Positions 41,584-49,117 of a stretch of DNA of 64,000 bases are shown piece after piece. The notes under the pieces are model-generated. The model was not told where the DNA came from, did not search any database, and saw only the letters and a list, made by a program, of their open reading frames with translations. The stretch is from Temnopleurus reevesii (taxonomy: Eukaryota > Echinodermata > Echinoidea > Temnopleuroida > Temnopleuridae). The stretch is taken from contig BQKZ01001349.1 in NCBI GenBank assembly GCA_036244855.1, positions 37,234-101,233 of the forward strand, written 5' to 3'. Positions within the stretch are counted from its first letter, which is position 1, and each line of letters starts with the position of its first letter. The translations under genes were made by a program, and so were the position numbers.

Positions 41584-44500
41584 TAGTAATAATAATATTG
41601 ATAACAGAATAAGGATAATGACCATTCTCATGATCATAAACTGCATGGTAATTGAACATATCCACACTTTAGAGTGCTCAAGATTCTTGTGATAAAAGCT
41701 TTCTTTATTCATATATCTGGACACAATACTAAAAATACTTTTAGGAAGCAGCAAACAAAATGTATCATTCTTGTTCGCCATGTAATATCACGATAAAGCC
41801 ATCCATCCATACATCGTGTACCTGTAAATCTACTCCAAACAGATTGTTACTTATCATGTTCAAGATCTTGTCATGCTCAAGGCGTGAAGGAAGGGCTCTC
41901 GGGGCTTGCTCCAATTTCAGATTGCTTTATAATGGGCGCCACATGGTGTATCAAAGTAGGGAGGTGTCACAAGGTCTCATGTAAAATTTCATTTTTGCCA
42001 CGTTTTCGATGTGAAATTGTAACACGACGAAGTTGTTCGTAATGCTGTCATATTAAGCTATCAAAATTCAAAGGGATGGTGTAACCTCACATCGTCTGAC
42101 ACCTTTAGTTTTCGAAGGGGATGTCTTTGATTTTGATTTGATTTGATTTATTTCGTCAGTAGCAACATACATGACTGGATAGCCCATGAAAGCCGACAAG
42201 TCTTATTTCCAATGGGGTCCACGACGTTAAGATACAAGACGACATAGCAATCAAATAAATGAAACTATACATGTACTTATCCCTACGTAACTATCCTACA
42301 CTTATGAATATAATGTGAACACATAGAATCATCATTAATTATGAACCTTGTTAAACAAACACATGCTGAATAGCAGATATCACCAAGATACAGATAACAC
42401 AGAACAAAAATATATGAAACATAATCATAAACAACAGGCAACGAAAAAGAAAGGGATAATCTCAATAAACGTACAGAATATCCGAATATGTCTCGTGTCA
42501 TTTTATGCACGCTTGCGCTGTCGAAATGTAAATGCACAATCACACATTTTCGTTTTTAGCCAACATCTGCAAAACATCCATAAGATAATTATGAAAGAGG
42601 CTCCTTGAACACAAGAAAATTGGAAGATGCTTGGCCGACGTTTAAGCGTTCGACTCGCGCTCGAAGTACAGACGCGTCAGCTAAGCGTGTTTCTTCCTCA
42701 TTTCTCCATTCACAGATCGTCTTCCAAAATGTCATGAACACTGGGCAGACGTTAGCTAAATATTGTATGATTGATCCGTAAACGCCGACTAGTCTGCTAG
42801 AACAGACCCTTGGGTTTCGTTGTGCGCATACACAGAGAGAGTGATACAGGGTATGCATTGTGTGTCTGTATGCTCTAAATCGCTTCCCGAGCGCACAGTA
42901 TTCGCTGATAACACGGTGAAGTGAAATTCGGCTTGCGCTCAATGAGCGTACGTACGCCGAACGTCAGTCAACAGTGTCACCTGTGTCTTAATGCGTGTAG
43001 GGAGCGTCTTTAATTTTCAAAAACACTGGGCCGACGCGAGCTAAAAACGCAGAGGTGTAAGTCGGTATTTACATGTGCAAGTAGTAGGCCATGATGTCGT
43101 AATGGATCATCATCGTGATAAAAAATGTTTAGAGGGATAATTCAACATGAAATCAATATTGATATAGCAGATATTATGTGATTTACATTTTTATGTGGCC
43201 TCACTTATAATTCATATTATCATACCAAAGTTTGCTAAATTTCATGACAATTCATCTAAGATTGTTTTGAATACAGAATTGATTTGTTTTATAATGAGTT
43301 CGTAACTTTTTTTCCTGATATTGTTTTATTTGATTAACCTAANTGTTCAAGATCTTGTCATGCTCAAGGCGTGAAGGCAGGGCTCTCGGGGCTTGCTCCA
43401 ATTTCAGATTGCTTTATAATGGGCGCCACATGGTGTATAGAAGTAGGGGAGGTGTCACAAGGTCTAACGTAAAAACTCACGTTAGCCACGTTTTCACGAC
43501 AAAGTTGTAGGTAACATTGTTATATTAACATATCATCATTTAAAGGGATAGTCTTCCCTCTTGTCAAATTTGTCGGCTCCATCTCTTCGTAATCATATTG
43601 TCTATAGTTTGTAAAGGAGGTGTCCGAAAGTCTAAAGTAAAACTTATTCTAGCAATGCATGCGCTGTCACAATGTGAATGCTTCATCACAACTTTGCACT
43701 TATTATATATCATGTCCATCGTTCATAAGATATGGAAGACGCTCCGTGAACGCAGAAAATTGGAAGACGATTGACCAACGTTGGAAACGTTTGGCTGACG
43801 CTCAAAGTACAGGCACGTCAGCTCAGCGTATTTCTTCCTCATTTCTCCATCGGATCGTCTTCCAAAATTTCATGAACACTGGGCAGACATTGGCTAAATA
43901 AGGTATGATTGATCCGTAAACGCCGACTCACACACTTGTGCTTTTGAAAACAAAAATTGCTTCCCGAGCGTACAGTATTCGCTGATAACGCGATGAAGTG
44001 AAGTTCGGCTTGCGCTCAATGAGCGTACGTGCGCCGAACGTCAATCCACAGTGTCACCTGCGTCTTAATGCGTCTAGGGAGCGTTTTTGTTTAAAAAAAA
44101 AAAAAAAAAAACGCTGAGCTGACGTAGGCTAAAAACGTGAAGGTGTGAGTCGGCCTTTATACGATGAAGTAATAGGCCATGATGTCGTAATGAAAAGAAG
44201 CATGAAATCAATGTTGATATAGCCTTTTATGTGACCTCACTTTTAATTCGTATTATCATGCCCAAGTTCACTAAATTTCATGACAATTCTTCTAAGATTG
44301 TTTTGAATACAGTATAAATTTGGTTTATATTGAGTTAGAAATGAATAGGAATTGGTCGTAACTTTTTTCCTGATATTGTTTTATTTGATTAACCTAGAAT
44401 ATCAAACTTTAATTTACCGGTCATTTAACGACCATTTCGGGAAAACAAAATGAAATATTTCGACAAATCTCAACAGCTGAAAAATGAAACCGGCCTCTAA

Positions 44501-47212
44501 ATTTTAATTCCAATTTTTCTCTCCATATATCTTGCCTTCCATNAACCACACCCCATGCAGTTTGAATTGCCTTTTCTATCAAAAAAAAACGAAAAAGGAA
44601 AACGTTTTTGTTTTGGTAGAAAACGCTTTAAATTCCACTTGTGTGGTGTTTCAGGTCGTTCAATCACCAGTATACATTTATAAGAATGTTTCCGCTGATC
44701 ACAACAAGTTTTTAGGCAGAGCAGAAGTTATCAAAAACTTCCATGACATTTTGGCTTAATCAAATTTACCGCGTGCTATTTCCCTTGGCTGGCCAATTAC
44801 ATGTCATTAGTGAACAAGCGCTTTCATGTTTGCAATTATAGGCTACACTCTCAAGTTTTCAATTATAGGCTAAACTTCGAATCAATTTCAGTAATTGATT
44901 AAAATGAAACTGGGCTGCCTTTTTTTCTTTAGTCCTGTATTTGATTTGAAGGATTGCCATCTGAAGCTCACCGGCACACACACATATAGCGCAGAGTAGA
45001 CACGTTTACGACCTGTTTGGGAGTTCGCTAGAACGTGTGTTGTAGAAGGATTTCGAAATGGAAGATATGCACCATTTTATATCTGTTCCATTTCTATAGA
45101 TTACATCCCGTATGCGCTTAAATAAACTAATTTTAAGTTTTCAAATAAATGCTCACACAATAATTCAATGGCGATGTCTTTCCTACTGTCTAGGCATGAT
45201 GTCATGTTATCTGCAGTAGATCTGAAAACATAATGCAGTGTAAAAACCTGAGTGTTTAAATTAACATGTAAATGTAATGTTGAATGATTGAATTTTAACT
45301 AATGTCACTGGGTATAGGTTCAATGTACAACAACTATTAATCGTCAGCATTTTTACGAACCGGTTTGTAACTACGTGAGCGCTGCTTGAACAAGTAGATA
45401 CCCCGACATAGCGTCAAGTACGATGACATACCACTCAAATTCATGGTGCTTCAATACCATTTATTTAAACTGAATTGCTACGACTGGTTCGTGCACCTAT
45501 CCCTCGCTAGTAGGCCGGTTCGTAAAATCGGTGACGATTTGTTAGCGGTTGCAGAGTTTTAAAGCCTCCTGCTAGAGATAGGTCCGTGTTGAAATGTTTG
45601 ATATGTGTAGATCTCATAGTAGCCTCTAGGGTGCAGCGTTTAAAGGTCTTGTCTTAGAGATGGCTGAAGCATTGTGTTGACATGCTCGATGACATGAGTA
45701 TATTTTAATCTTGGTAACTATACCCACATCGTCGAGCATGACCTGATAACTGTCATCGTGCAAGCTGGTAACATTTATGTTACAGGCTACTGAGCTGCGT
45801 TGACATGCTTGATCACATGTTTTATTCTATGTTGAAGCCGACTCACACCTTTCCTTTTTTACCCTGCGTCGGCCCAGCGTTTTTTTTAATCAAAACGCTC
45901 CCTGGACGCACAAAGACGCAGGTCATAAGGTGGACTGACGTTCGGCATACGCTCATCAAGCTGAACGTCAGTCCAATATCTGATCCGTGTATACTCTGCG
46001 CTCGGGGAGCGTTTTTAATTTTCAAAAACGCTGGGTGGACGCAGTCTCACAACGCAATGTTGTGAGTCGGCCTTTTCGGACTGTCAAATTTCAATGTTTT
46101 GAAACTGATTACAGTTTGCAGAGCTTGAAAGACTTGACAAACCTTCAGAATGATGTTGATATAATGTTTGAGGATATGTGTCTATATTTCACTCTTTGTT
46201 ACAGGCAGCAGAGCTTGAAGGTTTGCTGCTTGAGATGGCAAAGCTAAAGGACCGTGTTGACATGCTTGATGAATTCATCAAGTTTGGACAAGGTGAGAAT
46301 TTAGTTTAAGATTCCAGGAATGGACGCTCAAATTGTAAAACCAAAGACTGTTTTTTGTTGTGCACTTGTTTAAATTGTCTATTTGATAAAGCGCAAATAT
46401 TACAGGGTCATTTTTGCTTTATGGTATTGCTGCGGCGGGTTACCTGTATCATTCAGCATAACTTTTGTGCGATGGACGTGTCATAAGTGACATAAGATGC
46501 CATTATTTAACCAAAATGAGACAATTGTTGCTCTTTGTAAAACATTAATAAAAAGTAAGATTTAGATGAAGCTCAGTTGGAGTTTCTTATAAAACATTGA
46601 AATCGAAACATTTTTTGTTGCACTCATGGAAAAGAGCTAATGCGCATAATAATGCCACATTTTGTAACCAATTCTATATAGCATCATTTACCATGTCTTT
46701 GCTCTTCTCCATCCTCTTCATCCTTCCCCAATCCTGCCCTCATCTACATTGCCTTCCTGTCTTCCCCTCATCCTGCTCCAGGTATGGGCGGCGGTGGAGA
46801 CTCGATGAGTGACCCATTCTACCCGATGTCTGCCGGTAGCAGTATAGACATCGACACGCCTAGAACACCAGGCTACCCACACCCCGACCAGGGTACCAAC
46901 GGCTCACCTCCGGGCACTACAGACATCGGGCCGCCGCAGGGTAACACCATGGTGGATGTCACCGAGGCATCAGGTGAGGGTCCTACAGACTCAGCAGGGC
47001 TCAGCAGAAGCGAGCCAGACCCAGTACCATCAGTTCTACTCAGAGGGGATGGACTACTACCCCCTGACGTCATGACAAGAGGGGATACCCCTCTTAATGT
47101 GCCTTTTGACACGGATTTAGAAGCGGCTTTACACGAATCACCTCCAACACAGGTCGATGCTAACGCAATGCACATCGCATCACAAAAACAGAAAACCAGC
47201 AGCTTAGTGTGA
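21058..47212 (+). CDS. EMID1: EMI-domain collagen, EMID1/COL26A1-like; partial gene, seven exons joined
   Basis: The seven exons listed separately below join through GT/AG introns with matching phases (2,1,0,1,0,1) to 401 codons and a stop. Vertebrate EMID1 and COL26A1 are about 440 residues and have the same order: signal peptide, EMI domain, Cys-containing linker helix, collagen, C-terminal coiled coil and tail. They are secreted extracellular-matrix proteins, and EMI domains mediate protein-protein contacts and multimerisation. The match rests on the WC..C..NGT start of the EMI domain, the RCCPG..G..C end, the CxNCS..L motif before the collagen, and a leucine heptad segment after it. The collagen tract is short (about 26 triplets in two blocks). 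The exon with the start codon and signal peptide is missing; the first exon seen needs a phase-2 donor upstream. Introns c-d and e-f are lengthened by duplicated haplotype segments. Whether it is the direct orthologue of EMID1 or COL26A1, or of their common ancestor, cannot be decided here. Confidence 0.88.
21352..21659. repeat. TG microsatellite, imperfect
   Basis: TG-rich tract 130 bases after the first visible exon. The densest part is 21544-21659, with interruptions by AG, TT and CTG. Confidence 0.95.
22287..22550. mobile_element. foldback element enclosing a tRNA-like sequence
   Basis: The left arm 22287-22334 and right arm 22493-22550 are inverted copies of about 48 bases. The right arm differs by one base and by a 10-bp internal duplication (TGGGCCGTTG). 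Between the arms lies the tRNA-like segment at 22394-22469 on the minus strand. No transposase is present. Confidence 0.75.
22394..22469 (-). ncRNA. tRNA-like (Thr-like) sequence, probably SINE-derived
   Basis: Read on the minus strand it has an A box (TGGTCTAGTGG), a perfect five-pair T stem with B box (GTGGGTTCGAGTCCCAC) and an anticodon-arm-like CTGGTCTAGTCTTCCAG with four of five pairs. The acceptor stem pairs at only about five of seven positions. Overall it resembles an eroded tRNA-Thr more than a working gene. It is centred in a foldback element. Confidence 0.5.
23207..23382. mobile_element. family-3 MITE
   Basis: Inverted ends of about 40 bases begin AACACGATATAAAC and end TTTATATCGTGTT, with GAACGCAGACAAT inside. 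Further copies are at 56409-56584 and 57753-57928. Confidence 0.75.
26314..26390. repeat. TG/CG-rich dinucleotide repeat
   Basis: Alternating purine-pyrimidine tract of TGTG, TGCG and GCGCG. This composition can adopt Z-DNA. Confidence 0.9.
27188..27237 (-). repeat. dispersed repeat core, inverted copy
   Basis: The reverse complement reads GGAAATTTATTCATTC.AACATCATCGACAT, as at 11987-12050 and 23431-23497. A TTGAT-repeat tail at 27092-27115 suggests a minus-strand retroposon end. Confidence 0.55.
27339..27497. mobile_element. family-1 MITE with TAA target duplication
   Basis: The ends are GAGGGTGTTGCT and AGCAACACCCCC. The element is flanked by TAA at 27336-27338 and 27498-27500. The interior holds ATGCGC-rich and GCAGTTGAT motifs. 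Terminal repeats plus a 3-bp TA-rich duplication fit a PIF/Harbinger-type MITE; that placement is inferred. Confidence 0.75.
27957..28073. mobile_element. short foldback element
   Basis: The ends TGTAACATAAA and TTTATGTTACA are inverted. Internal pairs GAGATACGAT/ATCGTATCTC and ACGATTAATATTAATCGT make nested hairpins. About 117 bases, non-coding. Confidence 0.55.
28761..29008. mobile_element. MITE-like element, TGTAACCT/AGGTTACA ends
   Basis: The outer ends TGTAACCT and AGGTTACA are followed by a perfect inner inverted pair, AATAGGCGGGTTTAC and GTAAACCCGCCTATT. The total is 248 bases with no coding content. Confidence 0.65.
29527..29584 (+). CDS. candidate alternative exon with strong start context
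   Basis: The acceptor-like CTATCGCCTGCAG ends at 29526 and a GTGAGT donor starts at 29585. In between, ATG at 29532 sits in a good Kozak-like context (GTCGCCATGG) and opens [17 protein letters not shown], ending in phase 2. The next gene exon, 34899, accepts phase 2, so an in-frame join to the second half of the EMI domain is possible. No protein family is recognised, there is no signal peptide, and such an isoform would lack half the EMI domain. It could equally be chance or belong to another transcript. Confidence 0.2.
29993..30014. repeat. AT dinucleotide repeat
   Basis: Eleven AT units. Confidence 0.9.
30548..30750 (+). mobile_element. tRNA-derived SINE
   Basis: The A box TAGTGTAGTGG and B box GATTCGAATCC stand about 50 bases apart. 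They are followed by a tail with CTGCACTCGATCCAGGTGA and GGCGCTATATAAG. It is the same family as the copy at 32612. Confidence 0.7.
32470..32575. repeat. two-copy GCACCCT-T-run repeat
   Basis: Two similar stretches with TGCACCCTTTTTTTAGT and TGCACCCTGTTTTTAGTGT lie about 63 bases apart. They are simple direct repeats without coding content. Confidence 0.4.
32612..32845 (+). mobile_element. tRNA-derived SINE ending at an assembly gap
   Basis: A box TAGTGTAGTGG, B box GGTTCGAGTTCC, then CTGCACTCAACCCAGGTGAG, a GAATGGGTACCTGGTAGG segment and GCTAAAGCCAGGGTAATAAT. The 3' end runs into the single N at 32846. The body resembles echinoderm tRNA SINEs as I remember them. Confidence 0.75.
33481..33575. 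repeat. inverted repeat, about 31-bp arms
   Basis: The arms 33481-33510 and 33545-33575 (TTAAACGCAACTCAGAAAAT and its inverse) pair with about three mismatches. Upstream CCTGGGCCCTATTGCATAAA may be the outer end of a truncated MITE. Confidence 0.6.
34321..34615. repeat. compound GTT/GGT/GAT trinucleotide repeat
   Basis: GTT-rich sequence (34321-34380) passes into GGT repeats (to about 34440) and then GAT repeats (to about 34566, imperfect after). It ends about 280 bases before the second EMI exon. Open frames across it are low-complexity artefacts. Confidence 0.95.
34899..34996 (+). CDS. EMID1: EMI domain, C-terminal exon
   Basis: The acceptor is TATTCCAG at 34891-34898 and the donor is GTGAGT at 34997. 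The first base completes the Arg codon split by the preceding intron, and the exon ends in phase 1. The peptide [12 protein letters not shown] is followed by [15 protein letters not shown], the standard C-terminal end of an EMI domain: a conserved Arg-Cys-Cys-Pro-Gly and a last Cys. This brings the domain to seven cysteines. A compound GTT/GGT/GAT microsatellite lies about 280 bases upstream in the intron. Confidence 0.92.
34997..38011 (+). other. EMID1: intron between EMI and linker exons
   Basis: AT-rich 3.0-kb intron. I see no exon, repeat family or RNA gene that can be supported. Confidence 0.7.
38012..38064 (+). CDS. EMID1: Cys-containing linker/coiled-coil exon
   Basis: This 53-base exon lies between TTTTTTGCCTGCAG and GTAAGT. 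It enters in phase 1 (completing Ala) and leaves in phase 0. It codes for [17 protein letters not shown]. The C-x-N-C-S motif followed by leucines at heptad spacing is what EMID1/COL26A1 proteins carry between the EMI domain and the collagen, and it probably helps trimer formation. NCS is also a potential N-glycosylation sequon. The exon is short, but phase, position and motif all agree. Confidence 0.85.
38765..39495. repeat. haplotype duplication C (38765-39065 and 39199-39495)
   Basis: TTCATGCAATGTACCATG at 38765 restarts at 39199 after the single N at 39198. The copies are nearly identical for about 300 bases and then diverge. The duplication lies inside the intron before the collagen exon and inflates it by about 430 bases. 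Confidence 0.9.
39524..39620 (-). mobile_element. retroposon-like 3' tail in reverse orientation
   Basis: AATTCAATTCAATTCAATTC is followed by AAAATAACATTTATTTTTTTA. The reverse complement reads as an AAATAAATGTT end with a (TTGAA)n tail, a pattern seen at retroposon 3' ends. Confidence 0.4.
39617..39683. repeat. perfect 21-bp inverted repeat plus 11-bp tandem repeats
   Basis: CGATTGAACACGACTCTTTG.. at 39617-39637 is the exact inverse of 39663-39683. The right arm continues into further TCGTGTTCAA units (three copies of an 11-mer by 39703). It lies about 75 bases before the collagen-exon acceptor. Confidence 0.9.
39759..40062 (+). CDS. EMID1: collagen triple-helix exon (21 Gly-X-Y triplets)
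   Basis: The acceptor is CTTTCTCAG at 39750-39758 and the donor is GTAGGC at 40063. The exon starts in phase 0 and ends after the first base of a Gly codon (phase 1). About 35 non-collagenous residues are followed by 21 unbroken Gly-X-Y triplets, beginning [13 protein letters not shown] and ending GIQGEPGVS. Prolines are common in X and Y positions, as expected for a stable triple helix. After GVS the residues AP interrupt the repeat before the next exon restarts it. The bases just upstream include a perfect 21-bp inverted repeat. The donor is followed by a T run and a G run. Confidence 0.93.
40479..40546 (+). CDS. EMID1: second collagen exon (short Gly-Pro-Pro block)
   Basis: The acceptor is CTTGGCAG at 40471-40478 and the donor is GTAAGT at 40547. 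Two bases complete the split Gly codon, and the exon leaves in phase 0. The peptide reads [17 protein letters not shown] and then MGMVVT. It gives about five triplets, including three consecutive GPP triplets that could nucleate or clamp the helix. A few non-collagenous residues then lead into the coiled-coil exon 5.7 kb downstream. I saw no further collagen exon in the following intron, so the tract is much shorter than in the vertebrate proteins. Confidence 0.88.
41310..41600. repeat. AAT trinucleotide microsatellite
   Basis: (AAT)n with GAT and AGT interruptions; the densest part is 41410-41580. It generates long poly-Asn and poly-Ile chance frames. Confidence 0.95.
42120..42310 (-). mobile_element. 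retroposon-like insertion with TTGAT tail, one haplotype
   Basis: The TTTGATTTGATTTGATTTAT run is followed by non-repetitive sequence (CATACATGACTGGATAGCCC). The matching place in the second copy of duplication D lacks it, so it may be a polymorphic insertion. The exact right boundary is unclear. Confidence 0.4.
42782..43067. mobile_element. family-2 foldback element (allele 1 of block D)
   Basis: Begins GCCGACTAG and ends GGTGTAAGTCGGT. The interior has CGCTGATAACACG and GAGCGTACGTACGCCGAACG, matching 43921-44157. Confidence 0.6.
43921..44157. mobile_element. family-2 foldback element (allele 2 of block D)
   Basis: The ends GCCGACTCACACAC and GGTGTGAGTCGGC are inverted. Inside are GGGAGCGTTTTTG, a long A run and AACGCTGAGCTGACG. 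Confidence 0.7.
45631..45697 (+). pseudogene. decayed duplicate of the coiled-coil exon (relic 1)
   Basis: The segment starting GCAGCGTTTAAAGGTCTTG can be aligned along most of the functional exon at 46205. It shares AGAGATGGC and then GTGTTGACATGCT.GATGA, with small deletions that shift the frame. No splice donor follows. It is present in the first haplotype block only; the corresponding stretch is missing from 47385-50470. I read it as an old tandem exon duplication that has lost function. Confidence 0.55.
45786..45819 (+). pseudogene. decayed duplicate of the coiled-coil exon (relic 2, allele 1)
   Basis: A TTACAG acceptor is kept, followed by GGCTACTGAGCTGCG and then GTTGACATGCTTGATCA. 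These match the first dozen and the last two dozen bases of the functional exon, with about 40 middle bases deleted. There is no donor. A family-2 foldback element begins 18 bases downstream. Confidence 0.5.
45837..46073. mobile_element. family-2 foldback element (allele 1 of block E)
   Basis: The ends are GCCGACTCACACCTTT and TGTGAGTCGGCC. Internal inverted motifs include CAGCGTTTTTTTTAATCAAA with AATTTTCAAAAACGCTG, and ACTGACGTTCGGC with GCTGAACGTCAGT. It lies 130 bases upstream of the coiled-coil exon. Confidence 0.8.
46205..46292 (+). CDS. EMID1: C-terminal coiled-coil exon
   Basis: The acceptor is TTTGTTACAG and the donor is GTGAGA at 46293; phase 0 in, phase 1 out. The exon codes for 29 residues, [18 protein letters not shown] followed by [11 protein letters not shown], with hydrophobic residues at a and d heptad positions. 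A helix of this kind follows the collagen in EMID1/COL26A1 and would align the three chains. The second haplotype copy at 49118-49205 differs at five third-codon positions, all synonymous, which shows selection on the protein. Decayed relatives of this exon lie 0.4-0.6 kb upstream. Confidence 0.88.
46782..47212 (+). CDS. EMID1: C-terminal tail exon with two RGD motifs and stop
   Basis: The acceptor is CATCCTGCTCCAG, ending at 46781. Two bases complete a Gly codon, then 142 residues follow to a TGA at 47210-47212. The tail begins [17 protein letters not shown]. It is rich in Pro, Gly, Ser, Thr and Asp, has no cysteine and looks intrinsically disordered. Two Arg-Gly-Asp tripeptides (47042-47050 and 47078-47086) stand nine residues apart, in LLRGDGLL and [11 protein letters not shown] is the classical integrin-binding tripeptide, but activity here is only inferred. 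The exon is clearly more GC-rich than its flanks. A second, apparently identical copy lies at 49865-50295. Confidence 0.88.
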
Positions 47213-48148
47213 TCAACATTGGTACTTTTTTAATGGACTCGAACCAACACGAGGAATTTGCTTTAATCAGGCTCTTCCAAAAACAGCCATGAACAAAAAA
47301 TATACTCGTAATTTATTGAAAACTCACTTTACTCTTGCTCCTGTGATGGTTATGATCAATATTAAGTGGGAATAGCCGAATATNCCGGTCATTTAACGAC
47401 CATTACGGGAAAACAAAATGAAATATTTCGACAAATCTCAACAGCTGAAAAATGAAACCGACCTCTAAATTTTAATTCCAATTTTTCTCTCCATATATCT
47501 TGCCCTCCATAATTGGTTACTGTATTGGCAACTCGATACTTACCGTTCATAGACTGTCTTTAAAGAATAATAGCTCCAGGGAAGGTACCGAAATGATAAG
47601 AAAATCGGAAAATCCACACGTCGAAATAATAATTTAATATTGGTACCATTTTCTGGAATGCACTCTACTTTTGTATTACCTTTTCTTCCAAAAAGAATTC
47701 ATATTTTCGTGACTTTCGAGTAGTACAGAGTAAATTGGTGCCAATCACAAACCACACCCCATACAGTTTGAATTGACTTTTTATTTAAAAAAAAAAAAAG
47801 GAAAAAGGAAAACGTTTTTGTTTTGGTAGAAAACGCTTTAAATTACACTTGTGTGGTGTTTCAGGTCGTTCAATTACCGGTATACCTTGATAAGAATGTT
47901 TCCGCTGATCACAACAAGTTTTTTAGACAGAGCAAAAGTTATCAAAAACTTCCATGACTTCCATTTTGGCTTAATCAGATTTACCACGTGCTATTTCCCT
48001 TGGCAGACCAATTACATGCCATTAGTGAACATGCGCTTTCATGTTTGCAATTATAGACTACACTCTCAAATTTTCAATTATAGGCTAAACTTCGAATCAA
48101 TTTCAGTAATTGATTAAAATGAAACTGGGCTGCCTTTTTTCTTTAGTC

Positions 48149-48311
48149 CTGGAGGGTGTTTCATCAAGATTTGTCGCAGAGACAAGGAGTCATTTTCCGA
48201 CAGTTCCCATAGCAACTGTCAGCGATAGTGCTTCTCACCCAATCACAATCAAGGAATTTGTCAGCGCTGACTAATTGTCTCTGCGACAAATCTTGATGAA
48301 ACACCCACCAG
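48149..48311. mobile_element. polymorphic MITE present in one haplotype only
   Basis: Inverted ends of 37 bases start CTGGAGGGTGTTTCATCAAG, with one mismatch between arms (CTGG[A/T]GGG). The allele at 44935-44937 has an uninterrupted CCTG/TATTTG junction, so this is a filled/empty site pair. The target base triplet is CTG on the left and CAG on the right. Confidence 0.85.
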
Positions 48312-48672
48312 TATTTGATTTGAAGGATTGCCATCTGAAGCTCACCGGCACACACACATAGAAAGCAGAGTAGACACTTTTACGACCTGTTTGGGAGTTT
48401 GCTAGAGCGTGTGTTGTAGCAGGATTTCGAAATGGAAGATATGCACCATTTTATATCTGTTCCATTTCTATAGATTACATCCCGTATGCGCTTAGATAAA
48501 CTGATTTTAAGTTTTCAAGTAAATGCTCACACAATAATGTGATGTTGATGTCTTTCCTACTGTCAAGGATAATTTCATGTTATCTGCAGTAGATCTGAAA
48601 ACATAATGCAGTGTAAAACCTGTTTAAATTAACATCCCAGGGGTTGGTTTCCCTTTAATATTAATGTTATAG

Positions 48673-48703
48673 GCTGCTAAGCTGCGTTGACATGCTTGAT
48701 CAC
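48673..48703 (+). pseudogene. decayed duplicate of the coiled-coil exon (relic 2, allele 2)
   Basis: This is the allelic copy of the relic at 45786. The acceptor context is TTATAG, then GCTGCTAAGCTGCG and GTTGACATGCTTGATCAC. The same internal deletion is present, so the decay predates the split of the two haplotypes. Confidence 0.45.
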
Positions 48704-48738
48704 TTGTGTATATGTATTTTTGTTTTATTTTATGTTGA

Positions 48739-48978
48739 GGCCGACTCACACCTTTCCTTTTTTTACCCTGCGTCGGCCCAGCGTTTTTTTTTTAATCAAA
48801 ACGCTCCCTGGACGCACAAGGACGCAGGTCATAAGGTGGACTGACGTTCGGCATACGCTCCTCACGCTGAACGTCAGTCCACTATCTGATCCGTGTATAC
48901 TCTGCGCTCGGGGAGCGTTTATAATTTTCAAAAGCGTTGGGTGGACGCAGTCTCACAACGCAATGTTGTGAGTCGGCC
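48739..48978. mobile_element. family-2 foldback element (allele 2 of block E)
   Basis: Allelic copy of 45837-46073, with ends GGCCGACTCACACC and GTGAGTCGGCC and the same internal inverted motifs. Confidence 0.8.
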
Positions 48979-49117
48979 TTTTCGGACTGTCACAATTTCA
49001 ATGTTTTGAAACAGTTTGCAGAGCTTGAAAGACTTCTGTTTAAAATGTGACAACACTTCAGGATGATGTTGATATAATGTTTGATGATATGTGTCTATGT
49101 TTCACTCTTATTTACAG

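Larger units (their letters stand above)
41857..44396. repeat. haplotype duplication D (41857-43342 and 43344-44396)
   Basis: TGTTCAAGATCTTGTCATGC at 41857 restarts at 43344 after the single N at 43343. Both copies end in TGATTAACCTA. The first copy is about 430 bases longer, mainly from sequence around 42120-42500. Confidence 0.88.
40547..46204 (+). other. EMID1: intron between collagen and coiled-coil exons
   Basis: The 5.7-kb interval contains an AAT microsatellite, duplication D, foldback elements and relics of the coiled-coil exon. No extra collagen exon was found. Its true length is smaller, because duplication D counts one stretch twice. Confidence 0.75.

Noticed and set aside
41189..41692. 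Long frames coding poly-Asn on one strand and poly-Ile/Leu on the other
   Set aside because: They are translations of the AAT microsatellite; no splice context or family.
44655..44757. Exon-like stretch after GTGTTTCAG, open in both allele copies (second at 47865)
   Set aside because: No splice donor in a suitable place, the second copy shifts frame, and it does not resemble any part of EMID1/COL26A1.
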